DNA from: Trinickia soli
GTDB taxonomy: Bacteria; Pseudomonadota; Gammaproteobacteria; Burkholderiales; Burkholderiaceae
Assembly: GCF_002879855.1 (NCBI RefSeq)
Contig: NZ_PNYB01000007.1
Coordinates: 1 to 64,000, forward strand
Direction of reading: 5' to 3'
Length of the DNA: 64,000 nt
The notes under the pieces are model-generated. The model was not told the origin of the DNA, ran no database searches, and saw only the letters and a list, made by a program, of their open reading frames with translations. Both the position numbers and the translations under genes were made by a program. Shown here in pieces: positions 17,728-27,485 of this stretch. How positions within the stretch are numbered: the stretch's first letter is position 1; each line of letters opens with the position of its first letter.

Positions 17728-19146
17728 ATGAACGCCGCAGTTATGGACAAGCAAACCCAGGATTTCGTTGTCGCCGACCTCTCGCTGGCCGATTGGGGGC
17801 GTAAGGAACTGACGATCGCCGAGACCGAAATGCCCGGTCTCATGCAGATTCGCGAAGAGTACAAAGCCGCACAGCCGCTCAAGGGCGCGCGCATCGCCGG
17901 CTCGCTGCACATGACGATTCAAACGGGCGTGCTGATCGAAACGCTCCAGGCGCTTGGCGCCGAAGTGCGTTGGGCGTCGTGCAACATTTTCTCCACGCAG
18001 GATCACGCCGCGGCGGCCATCGCCAGGCAGGGCACGCCTGTGTTCGCGTTCAAGGGCGAATCGCTTGACGAGTACTGGGAGTTCTCGCACCGCATCTTCG
18101 AATGGCCGAACGGCGGCTTCGCGAACATGATTCTCGACGATGGCGGCGACGCCACGCTGCTGCTGATCCTCGGTTCGAAGGCCGAGAAGGATCGCTCGGT
18201 CATCGGCAAGCCCACGAACGAGGAAGAAGTCGCTCTGTTCAAGTCGATCGAGCGCCATCTCGAGATCGATCCGACCTGGTACTCGAAGCGCCTCTCGCAA
18301 ATCAAGGGCGTGACGGAAGAAACGACAACGGGCGTGCATCGTCTCTATCAGATGGAAAAGGACGGCCGCCTGCCGTTCCCGGCCATCAACGTCAACGATT
18401 CGGTCACCAAGTCGAAGTTCGATAACCTCTACGGTTGCCGCGAGTCGCTCGTTGACGGCATCAAGCGCGCGACCGACGTCATGATCGCCGGCAAGATCGC
18501 CGTCGTCGCCGGCTACGGCGATGTCGGCAAGGGCTGCGCGCAATCGCTGCGCGGGCTCGGCGCAACGGTGTGGGTCACCGAGATCGATCCGATCTGCGCG
18601 CTGCAGGCCGCGATGGAAGGCTATCGCGTCGTCACGATGGAATATGCAGCCGATAAGGCCGACATCTTCGTCACGGCCACCGGCAACTACCACGTGATCA
18701 ACCACGATCACATGAAGGCGATGCGCCACAATGCCATCGTCTGCAACATCGGCCACTTCGATTCGGAAATCGATGTCGCATCGACGCGCCAGTACACGTG
18801 GGAAAACATCAAGCCGCAGGTTGACCATATCGTCTTTCCGGACGGCAAGCGCATCATCCTGCTGGCTGAAGGGCGTCTCGTGAACCTGGGCTGTGCGACG
18901 GGCCACCCGTCGTTCGTGATGTCGAACTCCTTCGCCAATCAGACGCTCGCGCAAATCGAGCTGTTCACGCGCGGCGGTCAGTACGAGAACAAGGTGTACG
19001 TGCTGCCCAAGCACCTCGACGAAAAGGTGGCGCGCCTGCACCTTGCACGTATCGGCGCTCATCTGACCGAGTTGACGGACACGCAGGCCGGCTATATCGG
19101 CGTCGAGAAAAACGGTCCGTTCAAGCCGAATCACTACCGCTACTGA
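17728..19146 (+). CDS. ahcY: Adenosylhomocysteinase (SAH hydrolase)
   Basis: 472-residue cytoplasmic enzyme that splits S-adenosylhomocysteine into adenosine and homocysteine, closing the methyl cycle. Seen: the substrate region [15 protein letters not shown], the proteobacterial insert around 150-190, the NAD+ Rossmann motif [19 protein letters not shown] (near 257-275), [11 protein letters not shown] and the invariant C-terminus [11 protein letters not shown] 17728 follows AAAGGAGGG; a GTG one codon earlier is also in frame. Controlled by the riboswitch upstream; downstream genes are an orphan membrane protein and metF. Confidence 0.98.
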   Translation: MNAAVMDKQTQDFVVADLSLADWGRKELTIAETEMPGLMQIREEYKAAQPLKGARIAGSLHMTIQTGVLIETLQALGAEVRWASCNIFSTQDHAAAAIARQGTPVFAFKGESLDEYWEFSHRIFEWPNGGFANMILDDGGDATLLLILGSKAEKDRSVIGKPTNEEEVALFKSIERHLEIDPTWYSKRLSQIKGVTEETTTGVHRLYQMEKDGRLPFPAINVNDSVTKSKFDNLYGCRESLVDGIKRATDVMIAGKIAVVAGYGDVGKGCAQSLRGLGATVWVTEIDPICALQAAMEGYRVVTMEYAADKADIFVTATGNYHVINHDHMKAMRHNAIVCNIGHFDSEIDVASTRQYTWENIKPQVDHIVFPDGKRIILLAEGRLVNLGCATGHPSFVMSNSFANQTLAQIELFTRGGQYENKVYVLPKHLDEKVARLHLARIGAHLTELTDTQAGYIGVEKNGPFKPNHYRY

Positions 19147-19230
19147 TCGGGACGCAGGCGGGGCGCGGTACGCGATGGCTCGCATGGCGCGAGGCATGCG
19201 AGGCTGCGTCCCTGCCGTGAACGAGAACGC

Positions 19231-19263
19231 CATTGCGGCGTTGCGCTCGGCAACGCCGCAATG
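19231..19263. terminator. Strong hairpin after ahcY
   Basis: Perfect 14-bp stem CATTGCGGCGTTGC / GCAACGCCGCAATG with loop GCTCG. No T-run follows, so termination may be partial or the hairpin may protect the ahcY message while letting some transcription reach the next genes. Confidence 0.5.
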
Positions 19264-19383
19264 ATTTGCAATGGTTTGCGCAGTACCGAGCCGCGAGGCG
19301 CGTGCGGCCGTCAGGTGTCGCGACGCCGTGAACCCGCCGAAGAACCACCGACCGCCACTGATTTTTTCGCCGAAGGAATCGCC

Positions 19384-19737
19384 ATGACCGTGCTGCTGAC
19401 CTGGGTGATCAACGCACTCGCACTCCTGATCATTACGTACCTTGTGCCGTCGATCCACATCCGCAGCTTCGGCACAGCGCTTATCGTCGCGCTCGTGCTC
19501 GGGCTCATCAACGCCGTGTTGCGGCCGGTGCTGCTTCTGCTCACGCTGCCCGTCACGATCTTTACGCTCGGGTTGTTCATCCTCGTCGTCAACGCCTTGT
19601 GCTTCTGGCTGGCGGCGTCGCTGCTGAAGGGGTTTGAAGTATCGGGGTTCTGGTCGGCGTTCTTCGGCTCGATTCTGTACAGCATCGTATCGTGGATGCT
19701 GTCGGCGCTGATCTTCGGCGATCGCAGCCTCGGCTGA
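19384..19737 (+). CDS. PF04020 'phage holin family' small membrane protein (YvlD-like)
   Basis: 117-residue integral membrane protein with four hydrophobic helices and the family segments IVALVLGLINAVLRPVL and LPVTIFTLGLF. Despite the database name, it is not evidence of a prophage: members are ordinary chromosomal proteins, and this ahcY - PF04020 - metF order recurs in Burkholderia relatives. AAGGA precedes the ATG. Function unknown. Confidence 0.85.
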   Translation: MTVLLTWVINALALLIITYLVPSIHIRSFGTALIVALVLGLINAVLRPVLLLLTLPVTIFTLGLFILVVNALCFWLAASLLKGFEVSGFWSAFFGSILYSIVSWMLSALIFGDRSLG

Positions 19738-19786
19738 TGGCGGCTCGACGCACTGCGGCTCGACCCAACACGGGACCCACCGGATC

Positions 19787-20614
19787 ATGAATCCCATCGA
19801 AATCTCATTCGAATTTTTTCCGCCGAAGACGCCTGACGGCGTCGAAAAGCTGCGCGCGACGCGTGCCCAGCTGGCGATGCTGAAACCGAAGTTCGTCTCG
19901 GTCACATTCGGCGCCGGCGGCTCGACGCAACAGGGCACGCTCGATACGGTGCTCGACATGGCGAAGGACGGGCTCGAAGCCGCGCCGCATCTTTCGTGCA
20001 TCGGTTCGTCGAAAGAAAGCCTGCGCGCGATCCTCGAGCAATATCGCTCGAACGGTATCCGTCATATCGTCGCGCTGCGCGGCGATTTGCCCTCGGGCAT
20101 GGGCGAAGTGGGCGAGCTGCGCTATGCCTCCGAACTCGTCTCGTTCATTCGCGCCGAACACGGCGACTGGTTTCACATCGAAGTAGCGGCTTACCCGGAA
20201 TATCATCCGCAAGCTCGCTCGCCCCGGCACGATCTCGAGAACTTTGCTCGCAAGGTCAAAGCCGGTGCAAACGCGGCGATCACGCAGTATTTCTTTAACG
20301 GCGATGCGTACTTCCGTTTCGTCGACGAGGCGCGCAAGCTCGGCGTCGATGTGCCGATCGTGCCGGGCATCATGCCGATCACGAATTATTCGCAGCTGAT
20401 GCGCTTTTCGGAGATGTGCGGGGCGGAAGTGCCGCGCTGGGTCGCCAAACGGCTGGAAAGCTTTGGCGACGACAAAGAAGCGATTCGCGCATTCGGGCTC
20501 GATGTCGTCACGCAATTGTGCGAACGGCTCGTGAAGGAAGGGGCGCCTGGGCTGCATTTTTATACGCTCAACGCGGCTACCGCAACGAAGGCGATCTGCG
20601 AACGATTGGCTTGA
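19787..20614 (+). CDS. metF: 5,10-methylenetetrahydrofolate reductase
   Basis: 275-residue FAD-dependent TIM-barrel enzyme that reduces methylene-THF to 5-methyl-THF, the methyl donor for methionine synthesis. Family motifs: SFEFFPPKTPDG at the N-terminus (catalytic Glu), SVTFGAGGSTQQGTLD, HIVALRGDLP, and GADAAITQYFF-like GANAAITQYFFNGDAYFRF. MPITNYSQLMRF is near residue 190. Usual bacterial length. It acts in the same cycle as ahcY upstream, which is a functional reason for the clustering. Confidence 0.97.
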   Translation: MNPIEISFEFFPPKTPDGVEKLRATRAQLAMLKPKFVSVTFGAGGSTQQGTLDTVLDMAKDGLEAAPHLSCIGSSKESLRAILEQYRSNGIRHIVALRGDLPSGMGEVGELRYASELVSFIRAEHGDWFHIEVAAYPEYHPQARSPRHDLENFARKVKAGANAAITQYFFNGDAYFRFVDEARKLGVDVPIVPGIMPITNYSQLMRFSEMCGAEVPRWVAKRLESFGDDKEAIRAFGLDVVTQLCERLVKEGAPGLHFYTLNAATATKAICERLA

Positions 20615-20713
20615 GGCAGGCGCGCACACCTGCTCGGTGCCGCCGGCCCGGGACGGCCGACGTCATGCCGCGCAGCGCATGAGTCGGCAGCCCTTCAATA
20701 TTGCTCGGCAGAC

Positions 20714-22492
20714 TCAATAGCCGAGCGCCTCCCCAGCCGGACGTCGTTCATCGTTCGCGCCGTAGAAGTACCCCACGCGCACCTTACCCGATACCGAAGC
20801 GTCGTTCCCCGAGCTTTGCGACGCATCGGCGGCAAGGCCGGGCAGCCCGACTTCGATCAGCTCGGCCGCGCCCCAAGGCGTTTGCTGAACCATCTTGTAG
20901 CCTTCGCTTGCCAGGATCTTCAGCGTATCGGCCGACAGTCCGTACGGTTCGTAATACACGACATCGGGCAGCCATTGTTCGTGAATGCGCGCAGCGTCCA
21001 CGGCTTCTTGCGGCTCCATGCCGTAATCGATGATGTCGATGGCCGTCTCGAGCGTCGTCGTGATGATGCGCGAGCCGCCCGGCGAGCCGATCACGAGGAA
21101 CACCTTGCCGTCCTTCGTCACGATCGTCGGCGCCATCGACGACAGCGGCCGCTTGCCCGGCGCGATCGCGTTGTTCGGCCCTTGCACGAGGCCGAACATG
21201 TTTTGCGCGCCGACCTTCGAGGTGAAGTCGTCCATTTCGTCGTTCAGGAAAAAGCCCGTGCCCGGCGCAATGACGACGGCGCCGAAGCGGCCGTTGATCG
21301 TATAGGTGGTCGAAACGGCGTCGCCTTGCTTGTCGACGATCGAGTAATGGGTCGTTTCTTTCTTCTCCGGCAACGAAGCCGCATCGGCAAGGTCCATCGA
21401 CGGCGTCGCCTTGTCCGCGCTGATCGATGCGCGAATCTGCGCCGCATACGACTTGCTCAGCAATTGATCGAGCGGATTCTTGATGAACTCCGGATCGCCG
21501 AGTTTGGTGTTGCGGTCGGCGTAAGCATGGCGCATCGCCTCGGACATGAAATGCACCGCCTGCGCCGAATGCCAGCCGAAGCCCTTCAGGTCGTAGCCTT
21601 CGAGCGTATTGAGGATTTCGCACATCGTCGTGCCGCCCGAACTCGGCGGCGGCGCGGAAATGAAGGTGTAGCCGTGATAATCGCACGTCACGGGCGTCAT
21701 TTCGGTGGCGCGATAGTTCGCGAAATCGGCCGCGGTCAGCAGGCCGCCGCCTGCTTTCGACGCGGCTTCGATCGTTTGCGGGATCTTACCCTTGTAGAAC
21801 GCGTCGGGGCCATGCTTGGCGATGGCTTCGAGGGTGTTCGCCAGATCCTTTTGCACCAGCCGATCGCCAGGCTGCAGCGGCGAGCCGTCCTTGCGCAGGA
21901 AGATGCGGGCGGCATCGGGGTTGTCCTTGAAGCGCTTGACTGTCGTGTCGAGGATGTCCGTATCGGCGCGCGTGAGGATAAAGCCTTCCCGCGCGAGGCG
22001 GATGGCGGGCGCCATGACTTGCGCCCGCGTGAGCTTGCCGTACTTGCGTTCGGCCATATCGAGGCCCATCACCGTGCCCGGCACGCCTACGGCGCCGTAG
22101 CCGTATAGGCTCGCGCCCTTCTTCACATTGCCCGCGCTGTCGAGGTACATGTTCGCCGTGGCCGCAGCCGGGGCGGTTTCGCGGAAATTGATGAACGTGT
22201 CGCGGCCGTCGGCGAGGTGAATCGTCATGAAGCCGCCGCCGCCGATATTGCCGCAGCACGGATTCACGACGGCTTGCGCGTAGCCCACGGCGACCGCCGC
22301 GTCGATCGCATTGCCGCCCATCTTCAGGATGTCGACGCCGATCTGCGACGCGAGGTGCTGCGAGGTGACGACCATGCCGTTCGCTGCTTCAACGGCCGGC
22401 CGCGAAGCGGCCAGCGCGCCGCCTGCTGCCGTGCCGGCTACCAAAAGCGCCGCGGCGAGCGCGGTAATGAGTGGGCGATTCTTCATCATCAT
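20714..22492 (-). CDS. ggt: Gamma-glutamyltransferase precursor
   Basis: 592-residue periplasmic Ntn-hydrolase that hydrolyses or transfers the gamma-glutamyl group of glutathione and gamma-glutamyl peptides. A signal peptide covers about residues 1-29 (ending GALAAS). The precursor self-cleaves before Thr380 in ETTHYSIVDK, giving large and small subunits. Substrate contacts are visible as FRETAP (Arg near 104) and SSMAPT in the small subunit. Just upstream on the same strand is an RpiR-type regulator, and beyond it a divergent peptide ABC transporter. Confidence 0.96.
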   Translation of the reverse strand: MMMKNRPLITALAAALLVAGTAAGGALAASRPAVEAANGMVVTSQHLASQIGVDILKMGGNAIDAAVAVGYAQAVVNPCCGNIGGGGFMTIHLADGRDTFINFRETAPAAATANMYLDSAGNVKKGASLYGYGAVGVPGTVMGLDMAERKYGKLTRAQVMAPAIRLAREGFILTRADTDILDTTVKRFKDNPDAARIFLRKDGSPLQPGDRLVQKDLANTLEAIAKHGPDAFYKGKIPQTIEAASKAGGGLLTAADFANYRATEMTPVTCDYHGYTFISAPPPSSGGTTMCEILNTLEGYDLKGFGWHSAQAVHFMSEAMRHAYADRNTKLGDPEFIKNPLDQLLSKSYAAQIRASISADKATPSMDLADAASLPEKKETTHYSIVDKQGDAVSTTYTINGRFGAVVIAPGTGFFLNDEMDDFTSKVGAQNMFGLVQGPNNAIAPGKRPLSSMAPTIVTKDGKVFLVIGSPGGSRIITTTLETAIDIIDYGMEPQEAVDAARIHEQWLPDVVYYEPYGLSADTLKILASEGYKMVQQTPWGAAELIEVGLPGLAADASQSSGNDASVSGKVRVGYFYGANDERRPAGEALGY

Positions 22493-22540
22493 GTCTGCTC
22501 TAGGAGGTCCTGTATCGGTGGGAGGATGGTCGGCGGCCGG

Positions 22541-23401
22541 TTACGCGCCCTCGGCGACACGCCCGGCTCTCAATGCTTCGATGCGCTTCAATCTGGCTTT
22601 TGCCTCGTCGGGCAGTCGCTGCACGAGCGCGGCTGCGAGCGATTCGGTTTGTGCGAGCGCCGGCACCTTCGAGTCGAACGGCGAGGCGCTGGCATGGAGG
22701 AACGAGACGAGCACGGCATCGGCGAAGCCCGCGATCGGCGAGCGCCATTCGTCGGTGAACAAGACGATTCGCGCGCCCAGCGTTTTCGCTGCGCGCGCGA
22801 ACTGAACGACGCTTTCCTGATAGCGCCGGTAGTCGTAGACGACGAGCACGTCGCCCGCTTCGAGATCGGCGAGCGCTTCGGAACCGCGTTCGAGCGAAGG
22901 CTCGACGTGCCGCGCATGAGGGCGAAATTGGCTCAGCAACACGACGAGCCAGGTGGCGAGGAAGCTGCTTGCGCGGCCGCCGCAACAGAAGACGGTGCGG
23001 GCCGGATCGGCGAGCAGCGATACGGCAGCCTCGAAATCGGCGCGCGACGCCTGCTCGGCCGTGTGCCCGATCGCGAGCGTCAGCGAACCGAGCATCGCCT
23101 GCTGCATGTCTTGCTCATGCGGCTCCGAGGCAGAGGCTTCGAGCATCGACAGCGGCGAATTCATGCGTGCGTCGACTTCGGTCAGCAAGGCGCGCTGGAA
23201 CTCGGGGTAGCCTTCGAAGCCGAGCTTGAGAACGAGCCGGTGGACCGTTGGATCGCTCACATCGGCTTGGCCTGCCAGTTGGGAGATCGATGTCAGTGCG
23301 GCGCTAGGGTAGTTGGCGAGCAACACGGCGACGACGCGCCGCTCCGACACGGTAAAGGTTTCTTCGCGCTGCTTGAGCAGCGTCCGCACGGAAGCGCGCA
23401 C
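22541..23401 (-). CDS. MurR/RpiR family transcriptional regulator
   Basis: 286 residues: N-terminal RpiR helix-turn-helix (about 1-80, LTSISQLAGQADVSDPTVHRLVLKLG-type) and a C-terminal SIS sugar/phosphate-binding domain (about 125-260, with TVFCCGGRASSFLA). It lies 48 bases before ggt on the same strand and is divergent from the peptide transporter operon, so it probably controls both. Its effector is unknown; the SIS domain suggests a phosphorylated or amino-sugar-like ligand, though in this setting a peptide or amino acid is possible. Confidence 0.87.
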   Translation of the reverse strand: MRASVRTLLKQREETFTVSERRVVAVLLANYPSAALTSISQLAGQADVSDPTVHRLVLKLGFEGYPEFQRALLTEVDARMNSPLSMLEASASEPHEQDMQQAMLGSLTLAIGHTAEQASRADFEAAVSLLADPARTVFCCGGRASSFLATWLVVLLSQFRPHARHVEPSLERGSEALADLEAGDVLVVYDYRRYQESVVQFARAAKTLGARIVLFTDEWRSPIAGFADAVLVSFLHASASPFDSKVPALAQTESLAAALVQRLPDEAKARLKRIEALRAGRVAEGA

Positions 23402-23457
23402 TGAGATGCCTCATTCGACGAAAGCTTCGACTCGAGCATCGGGTCAAAGCGCGTGAT

Positions 23458-23488
23458 GTAATGATTGTTACGTGCAATCAATGGTAAC
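23458..23488. promoter_or_regulatory. Candidate RpiR operator between divergent genes
   Basis: Nested inverted repeats built from GTAA/TTAC: GTAA-TGATTG-TTAC (23458-23471) and GTTAC (23467-23471) with GTAAC (23484-23488). They lie 57 bases upstream of the RpiR gene and in the promoter region of the first binding-protein gene. Assignment is inferred from position. Confidence 0.4.
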
Positions 23489-23663
23489 CAGCCAAAAATG
23501 AACGTCAACGGGGTCTTTGGTCGGTGTTTACCCGTTATTAACGGCCCGATGCACTGTCCAGAGCGAATGCGGTAGTGATGAGTATTACATCGTTCTCTCC
23601 AGACGGAATAAGGCCCGTGCTACGCTTGTCCGGCCCAGCCCAGTCATTGAAGGAGCGTCGCAT

Positions 23664-25304
23664 ATGCAGGTGTGTCGTCCGCTGTTCGCCGTTCGTTTGA
23701 CTTCTTTCATCATCGGTGCGGCCGGGACCGTCTACGCATTGTTCGGCTGTGGCGTCGGCCACGCGGGCGAGCTGCCTGCAAAAGCGCTGGTTTACTGTTC
23801 CGATGCGAGTCCGGCCGGATTCGATCCAGCCCAATACACGACGAGCGTCGAGTTCTCCGCGGCCGCCTATACGATCTACAACCGCCTCGTCGAATTCGAG
23901 CACGGCGGCACGAAGATCGAACCGGGTCTCGCGGAGAAGTGGGACGTCTCCGACGACGGCCGCGTCTATACGTTCCATCTCCGGCACGGCGTGAAGTTTC
24001 ACACGACGCCGTACTTCAAGCCCACGCGCGATTTCGATGCGGACGATGTCGTGCTGACCTTCGAACGCATGCGCGATCCGAACAATGCGCTGCGCGTCGC
24101 TTATCCCGCTGTGTTCCCTTACTTCAACGATCTGGGGCTCGCAAAGAATCTGACGAAGATCGAAAAGCTCGATCCGTACACCGTGCGGATGACGCTCGCC
24201 ACCGCGAGCGCGCCGTTCTTGTCGGAGCTGGCGATGCCGTTCGCGTCGATTCTCTCGGCGCAATACGCGGAGCAGCTTATGCGCGGCGGGCGCGCGGCCG
24301 ATCTCAATCGCTATCCGGTCGGCACCGGGCCGTTCATCTTCCACAGCTACGAGAAAGACGCGACGATTCGCTTCGATGGCAATGCCGATTATTGGAAGCG
24401 TGGCGTCGTGAGGGTCGGCAAGCTCGTGTTCGAGATCACACCCGATCCGGCCGTGCGCGAACAAAAGCTCAAAGACAACGAATGCCAGGTGATGAGCTAT
24501 CCGCGCCCGGCGGACATCGCATCGCTGACAAACGACCCGAGGCTGCAGATGCCGCATCAGGTCGGCTTCAACCTCGGCTTTCTCGCCTACAACACGACGC
24601 ACAAACCCTTGGACAACGTCGACGTGCGCCGGGCGCTCGATATGGCCGTCGATAAGGCTGCGATCGTCAAATCGGTTTATCAAGGCGCGGGGCAGGCAGC
24701 GACCAATCCGATGCCGCCGACGCAGTGGTCGTACGATCCGTCGCTCAAGGACGCGCCTTACGATCCCGCGCGTGCGAAGGCGCTGCTTGCCAAGGCCGGC
24801 TACCCCGACGGCTTCGAACTGACGCTCTGGGCGATGCCCGTGCAACGTCCCTACAATCCGGACGCGCGTTTGATGGCCGAGATGATTCAGGCCGACTGGG
24901 CGAAAATCGGCGTGCGCGCGAAGATCGCGACATACGAGTGGGGCGAATACGTCAAGCGCGCGCATGCGGGCGAGCATGACGCGCTGCTGATCGGCTTCAC
25001 GGGCGACAACGGCGACCCCGACAACTGGCTGGGCGTGCTCCTGAGTTGCGCGGCAGTGTCAGGCAGCAACTTCTCGAAGTGGTGCTACAAGCCGTTCGAC
25101 GACCTCGTCGTCAAGGCGCGCCAAACGAACGACATTGCCGAGCGCACGCGGCTCTATACGCAAGCTCAACAGATCTTCAAGCAGCAAGTGCCGTTTACGC
25201 CGATCGCGCATTCGACGGTGTACCAGCCGCTTCGCAAGAATGTGGTGGGCTTCAGGATCGATCCGTTCGGACCGACGCAGTTCTGGAACGTCGGCTTGCA
25301 ATAG
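23664..25304 (+). CDS. Peptide ABC transporter substrate-binding protein, copy 1
   Basis: 546-residue periplasmic binding protein of the DppA/OppA type (SBP family 5). An N-terminal hydrophobic signal region is followed by ELPAKALVYCSDASPAGFDPAQYTT, the usual mature start of DppA-like proteins. Later blocks include HLRHGVKFHTT and NPMPPTQWSYDPS. ATG 23664 has AAGGAGCG at good spacing. A paralogue follows after 355 bases and then dppBCDF, so two binding proteins serve one transporter. Candidate cargo: dipeptides or gamma-glutamyl peptides, given ggt next door (inference). Confidence 0.9.
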   Translation: MQVCRPLFAVRLTSFIIGAAGTVYALFGCGVGHAGELPAKALVYCSDASPAGFDPAQYTTSVEFSAAAYTIYNRLVEFEHGGTKIEPGLAEKWDVSDDGRVYTFHLRHGVKFHTTPYFKPTRDFDADDVVLTFERMRDPNNALRVAYPAVFPYFNDLGLAKNLTKIEKLDPYTVRMTLATASAPFLSELAMPFASILSAQYAEQLMRGGRAADLNRYPVGTGPFIFHSYEKDATIRFDGNADYWKRGVVRVGKLVFEITPDPAVREQKLKDNECQVMSYPRPADIASLTNDPRLQMPHQVGFNLGFLAYNTTHKPLDNVDVRRALDMAVDKAAIVKSVYQGAGQAATNPMPPTQWSYDPSLKDAPYDPARAKALLAKAGYPDGFELTLWAMPVQRPYNPDARLMAEMIQADWAKIGVRAKIATYEWGEYVKRAHAGEHDALLIGFTGDNGDPDNWLGVLLSCAAVSGSNFSKWCYKPFDDLVVKARQTNDIAERTRLYTQAQQIFKQQVPFTPIAHSTVYQPLRKNVVGFRIDPFGPTQFWNVGLQ

Positions 25305-25659
25305 CGGACGCTGGCAGCGCGCCGGGGGCGATCGTTCAACAACGCAACTTGCCGCTGCGCGATGGCGTGTCGGCGCCCTCGATCATTTGGCCGAAAATAC
25401 GTTGCTGCATGACGGCACGATGTCGTCTTGCTTGCGCGATGCTTGCAGTCCTGGCCCGAGACCGCGTTGGCAGGCCATTATCGGAACCGCGCTCCACGGA
25501 AGTTGTCTGGTAATTTTAGTGGCACTAAACATGCGACTGAGGCAAAGTCAACGCGTATAAGTGCGGGGCGTTGCCTTTTCCCGACCGCTTGTTCGGGGTA
25601 TCAAAGGTCAGTAATATCCGCGTACGCTGGCCATGGCCGGCCTGAGACCTGGAGGAAAC
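25305..25659. other. Gap between tandem binding-protein genes
   Basis: No gene with a good start was seen. The last 150 bases become AT-richer (TTTAGTGGCACTAAAC palindrome near 25518-25530) and end in GGAGGA before the next gene, so a separate promoter for the second copy is likely. Confidence 0.45.
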
Positions 25660-27297
25660 ATGAAGCAAAACAAACTGTTGCGCGCCGCGCGGGTCACCGC
25701 GATCGCGGCGGCAACCGTGGCGGTATCGTTGGGCGCGTCGCTGGCGCATGCGGCGGACATTCCCAACAAAACCCTCGTTTACTGCTCGGAAGGCAGCCCC
25801 GCAGGCTTCGATCCCGCGCAGTACACGACAGGCACCGACTTCACCGCGAACACGTTCACGGTCTACAACCGCCTTGTCGAATTCGAACGCGGCGGCACGA
25901 AGGTGGAGCCGGCGCTGGCCGAGCGCTGGGACGTTTCGCCGGACGGCAAGGTCTATACGTTCCACCTGCGTCATGGCGTGAAGTTCCAGACGACGGACTT
26001 CTTCAAGCCGACGCGTGAATTCAACGCGGACGATGTCGTTTTCACGTTCGAGCGCATGCTCGATCCGAACCAGCCGTTTCGCAAGGCTTACCCGGTGCAG
26101 TTTCCGTACTTCACCGACATGGGCCTGGACAAGCTGATCACGAAAGTCGAGAAGGTCGATCCGTATACGGTCCGCTTCACGCTGAAGGAAGTGAACGCGC
26201 CGTTCATCCAGAACATGGCGATGGAATACGCCTCGATTCTGTCGGCCGAGTACGCGGATCAGTTGCTCAAGGCCGGCAAGGCCGCCGATATCAACCTGAA
26301 GCCGGTCGGCACGGGCCCGTTCATCCTGAAGAGCTACACGAAGGACGCGACGATCCGTTACGAAGGCAACCCCGACTACTGGAAAGCCGGCGCGGTGAAG
26401 ATCAAGCATTTGATTTTCTCGATCACGCCCGATGCCAGCGTGCGCGTGCAGAAGCTCAAGCGCGACGAATGTCAGGTCATGAGCTATCCGAAGCCCCAGG
26501 ACATCGCGCCTTTGAAGGCCGATTCGAATATCGACATGCCGTCGATCCCGGGTTTCAACCTCGGCTACGTGTCGTACAACGTGCAGCATAAGCCGCTCGA
26601 CAAGACCGAAGTGCGTCAGGCACTCGATATGGCCATCAACAAGAAGGCGATCATCGAGTCCGTTTATCAGGGCGCCGGCCAGCTCGCGACGAACCCGATG
26701 CCGCCGACGCAATGGTCCTACGACAAGAATCTGAAGGCGCAGACGTACGATCCCGAAGGCGCGAAGAAGCTGCTCGCCAAGGCTGGCTATGCGAACGGCC
26801 TGCCGCAGGAGATTACGCTGTGGGCCATGCCCGTGCAGCGTCCGTACAACCCCAACGCACGCTTGATGGCCGAGATGATTCAAGCCGACTGGGCGAAGAT
26901 CGGCGTGAAGGCGAAGATCGTCAGCTACGAGTGGGGCGAGTACATCAAGCGCGCGCATGCGGGCGAAGACGACACGATGCTGATCGGCTGGAACGGCGAC
27001 AACGGCGATCCCGACAACTGGCTCGGCACGCTGCTGGGCTGCGAGGCCATCAACGGCAACAACTTCTCCAAGTGGTGCTACAAGCCGTTCGACGATCTGG
27101 TCCAGAAGGGCCGCAACGCGACCGATACGGGCGAGCGCACGAAGATCTACACGAAGGCTCAGCAGATCTTCGCGCAGGAACTGCCGTTCTCGCCGATCGC
27201 CCACTCGACGCTCTACCAACCGGTGAGCAAGAAGGTGATCGACATGAAGATCGACCCGCTCGGCTACGCCCGCTTCGACGGCGTCAGCGTGAAGTAA
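25660..27297 (+). CDS. dppA: Peptide ABC transporter substrate-binding protein, copy 2 (DppA-like)
   Basis: 545-residue periplasmic binding protein with a clean signal peptide (cut after SLAHAA) and mature start DIPNKTLVYCSEGSPAGFDPAQYTTG. It is strongly similar along its whole length to copy 1, indicating tandem duplication, but with a more standard signal sequence. GGAGGA precedes ATG 25660. A perfect hairpin separates it from dppB, as often seen where the binding protein is made in excess over the membrane parts. Confidence 0.92.
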   Translation: MKQNKLLRAARVTAIAAATVAVSLGASLAHAADIPNKTLVYCSEGSPAGFDPAQYTTGTDFTANTFTVYNRLVEFERGGTKVEPALAERWDVSPDGKVYTFHLRHGVKFQTTDFFKPTREFNADDVVFTFERMLDPNQPFRKAYPVQFPYFTDMGLDKLITKVEKVDPYTVRFTLKEVNAPFIQNMAMEYASILSAEYADQLLKAGKAADINLKPVGTGPFILKSYTKDATIRYEGNPDYWKAGAVKIKHLIFSITPDASVRVQKLKRDECQVMSYPKPQDIAPLKADSNIDMPSIPGFNLGYVSYNVQHKPLDKTEVRQALDMAINKKAIIESVYQGAGQLATNPMPPTQWSYDKNLKAQTYDPEGAKKLLAKAGYANGLPQEITLWAMPVQRPYNPNARLMAEMIQADWAKIGVKAKIVSYEWGEYIKRAHAGEDDTMLIGWNGDNGDPDNWLGTLLGCEAINGNNFSKWCYKPFDDLVQKGRNATDTGERTKIYTKAQQIFAQELPFSPIAHSTLYQPVSKKVIDMKIDPLGYARFDGVSVK

Positions 27298-27306
27298 CGT
27301 TGCGAT

Positions 27307-27332
27307 ACGCTCTCGGGCCATCCCGAGAGCGT
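27307..27332 (+). terminator. Perfect 11-bp hairpin after dppA
   Basis: ACGCTCTCGGG / CCCGAGAGCGT with a CCAT loop and no T-run. It probably stabilises the upstream message or attenuates reading into dppBCDF, matching the common excess of binding protein over permease. Confidence 0.6.
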
Positions 27333-27485
27333 CAGTACGACATCCGGCGACAGGAGCGACACATCCCGGGTTGGGCGTTCGCTTGAAATGACACCGCCCA
27401 TCATTCAATCGACGAACGCCTGAACCCCGGGGCTTCGCTCCTCGTCGCCGGTCGCATTTCTCTTCCTGCAATAAAGGGACGAACC

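Noticed and set aside
19384-19737. Prophage evidence from a 'phage holin family' gene
   Set aside because: PF04020 proteins are chromosomal, and the neighbours ahcY and metF are core genes.
17710-20001. 763-codon open frame on the - strand
   Set aside because: Antisense to ahcY, the PF04020 gene and part of metF, all of which are certain; composition is that of a shadow frame.
25525-27471. 648-codon open frame on the - strand
   Set aside because: Antisense to the second binding-protein gene, whose family match is clear.
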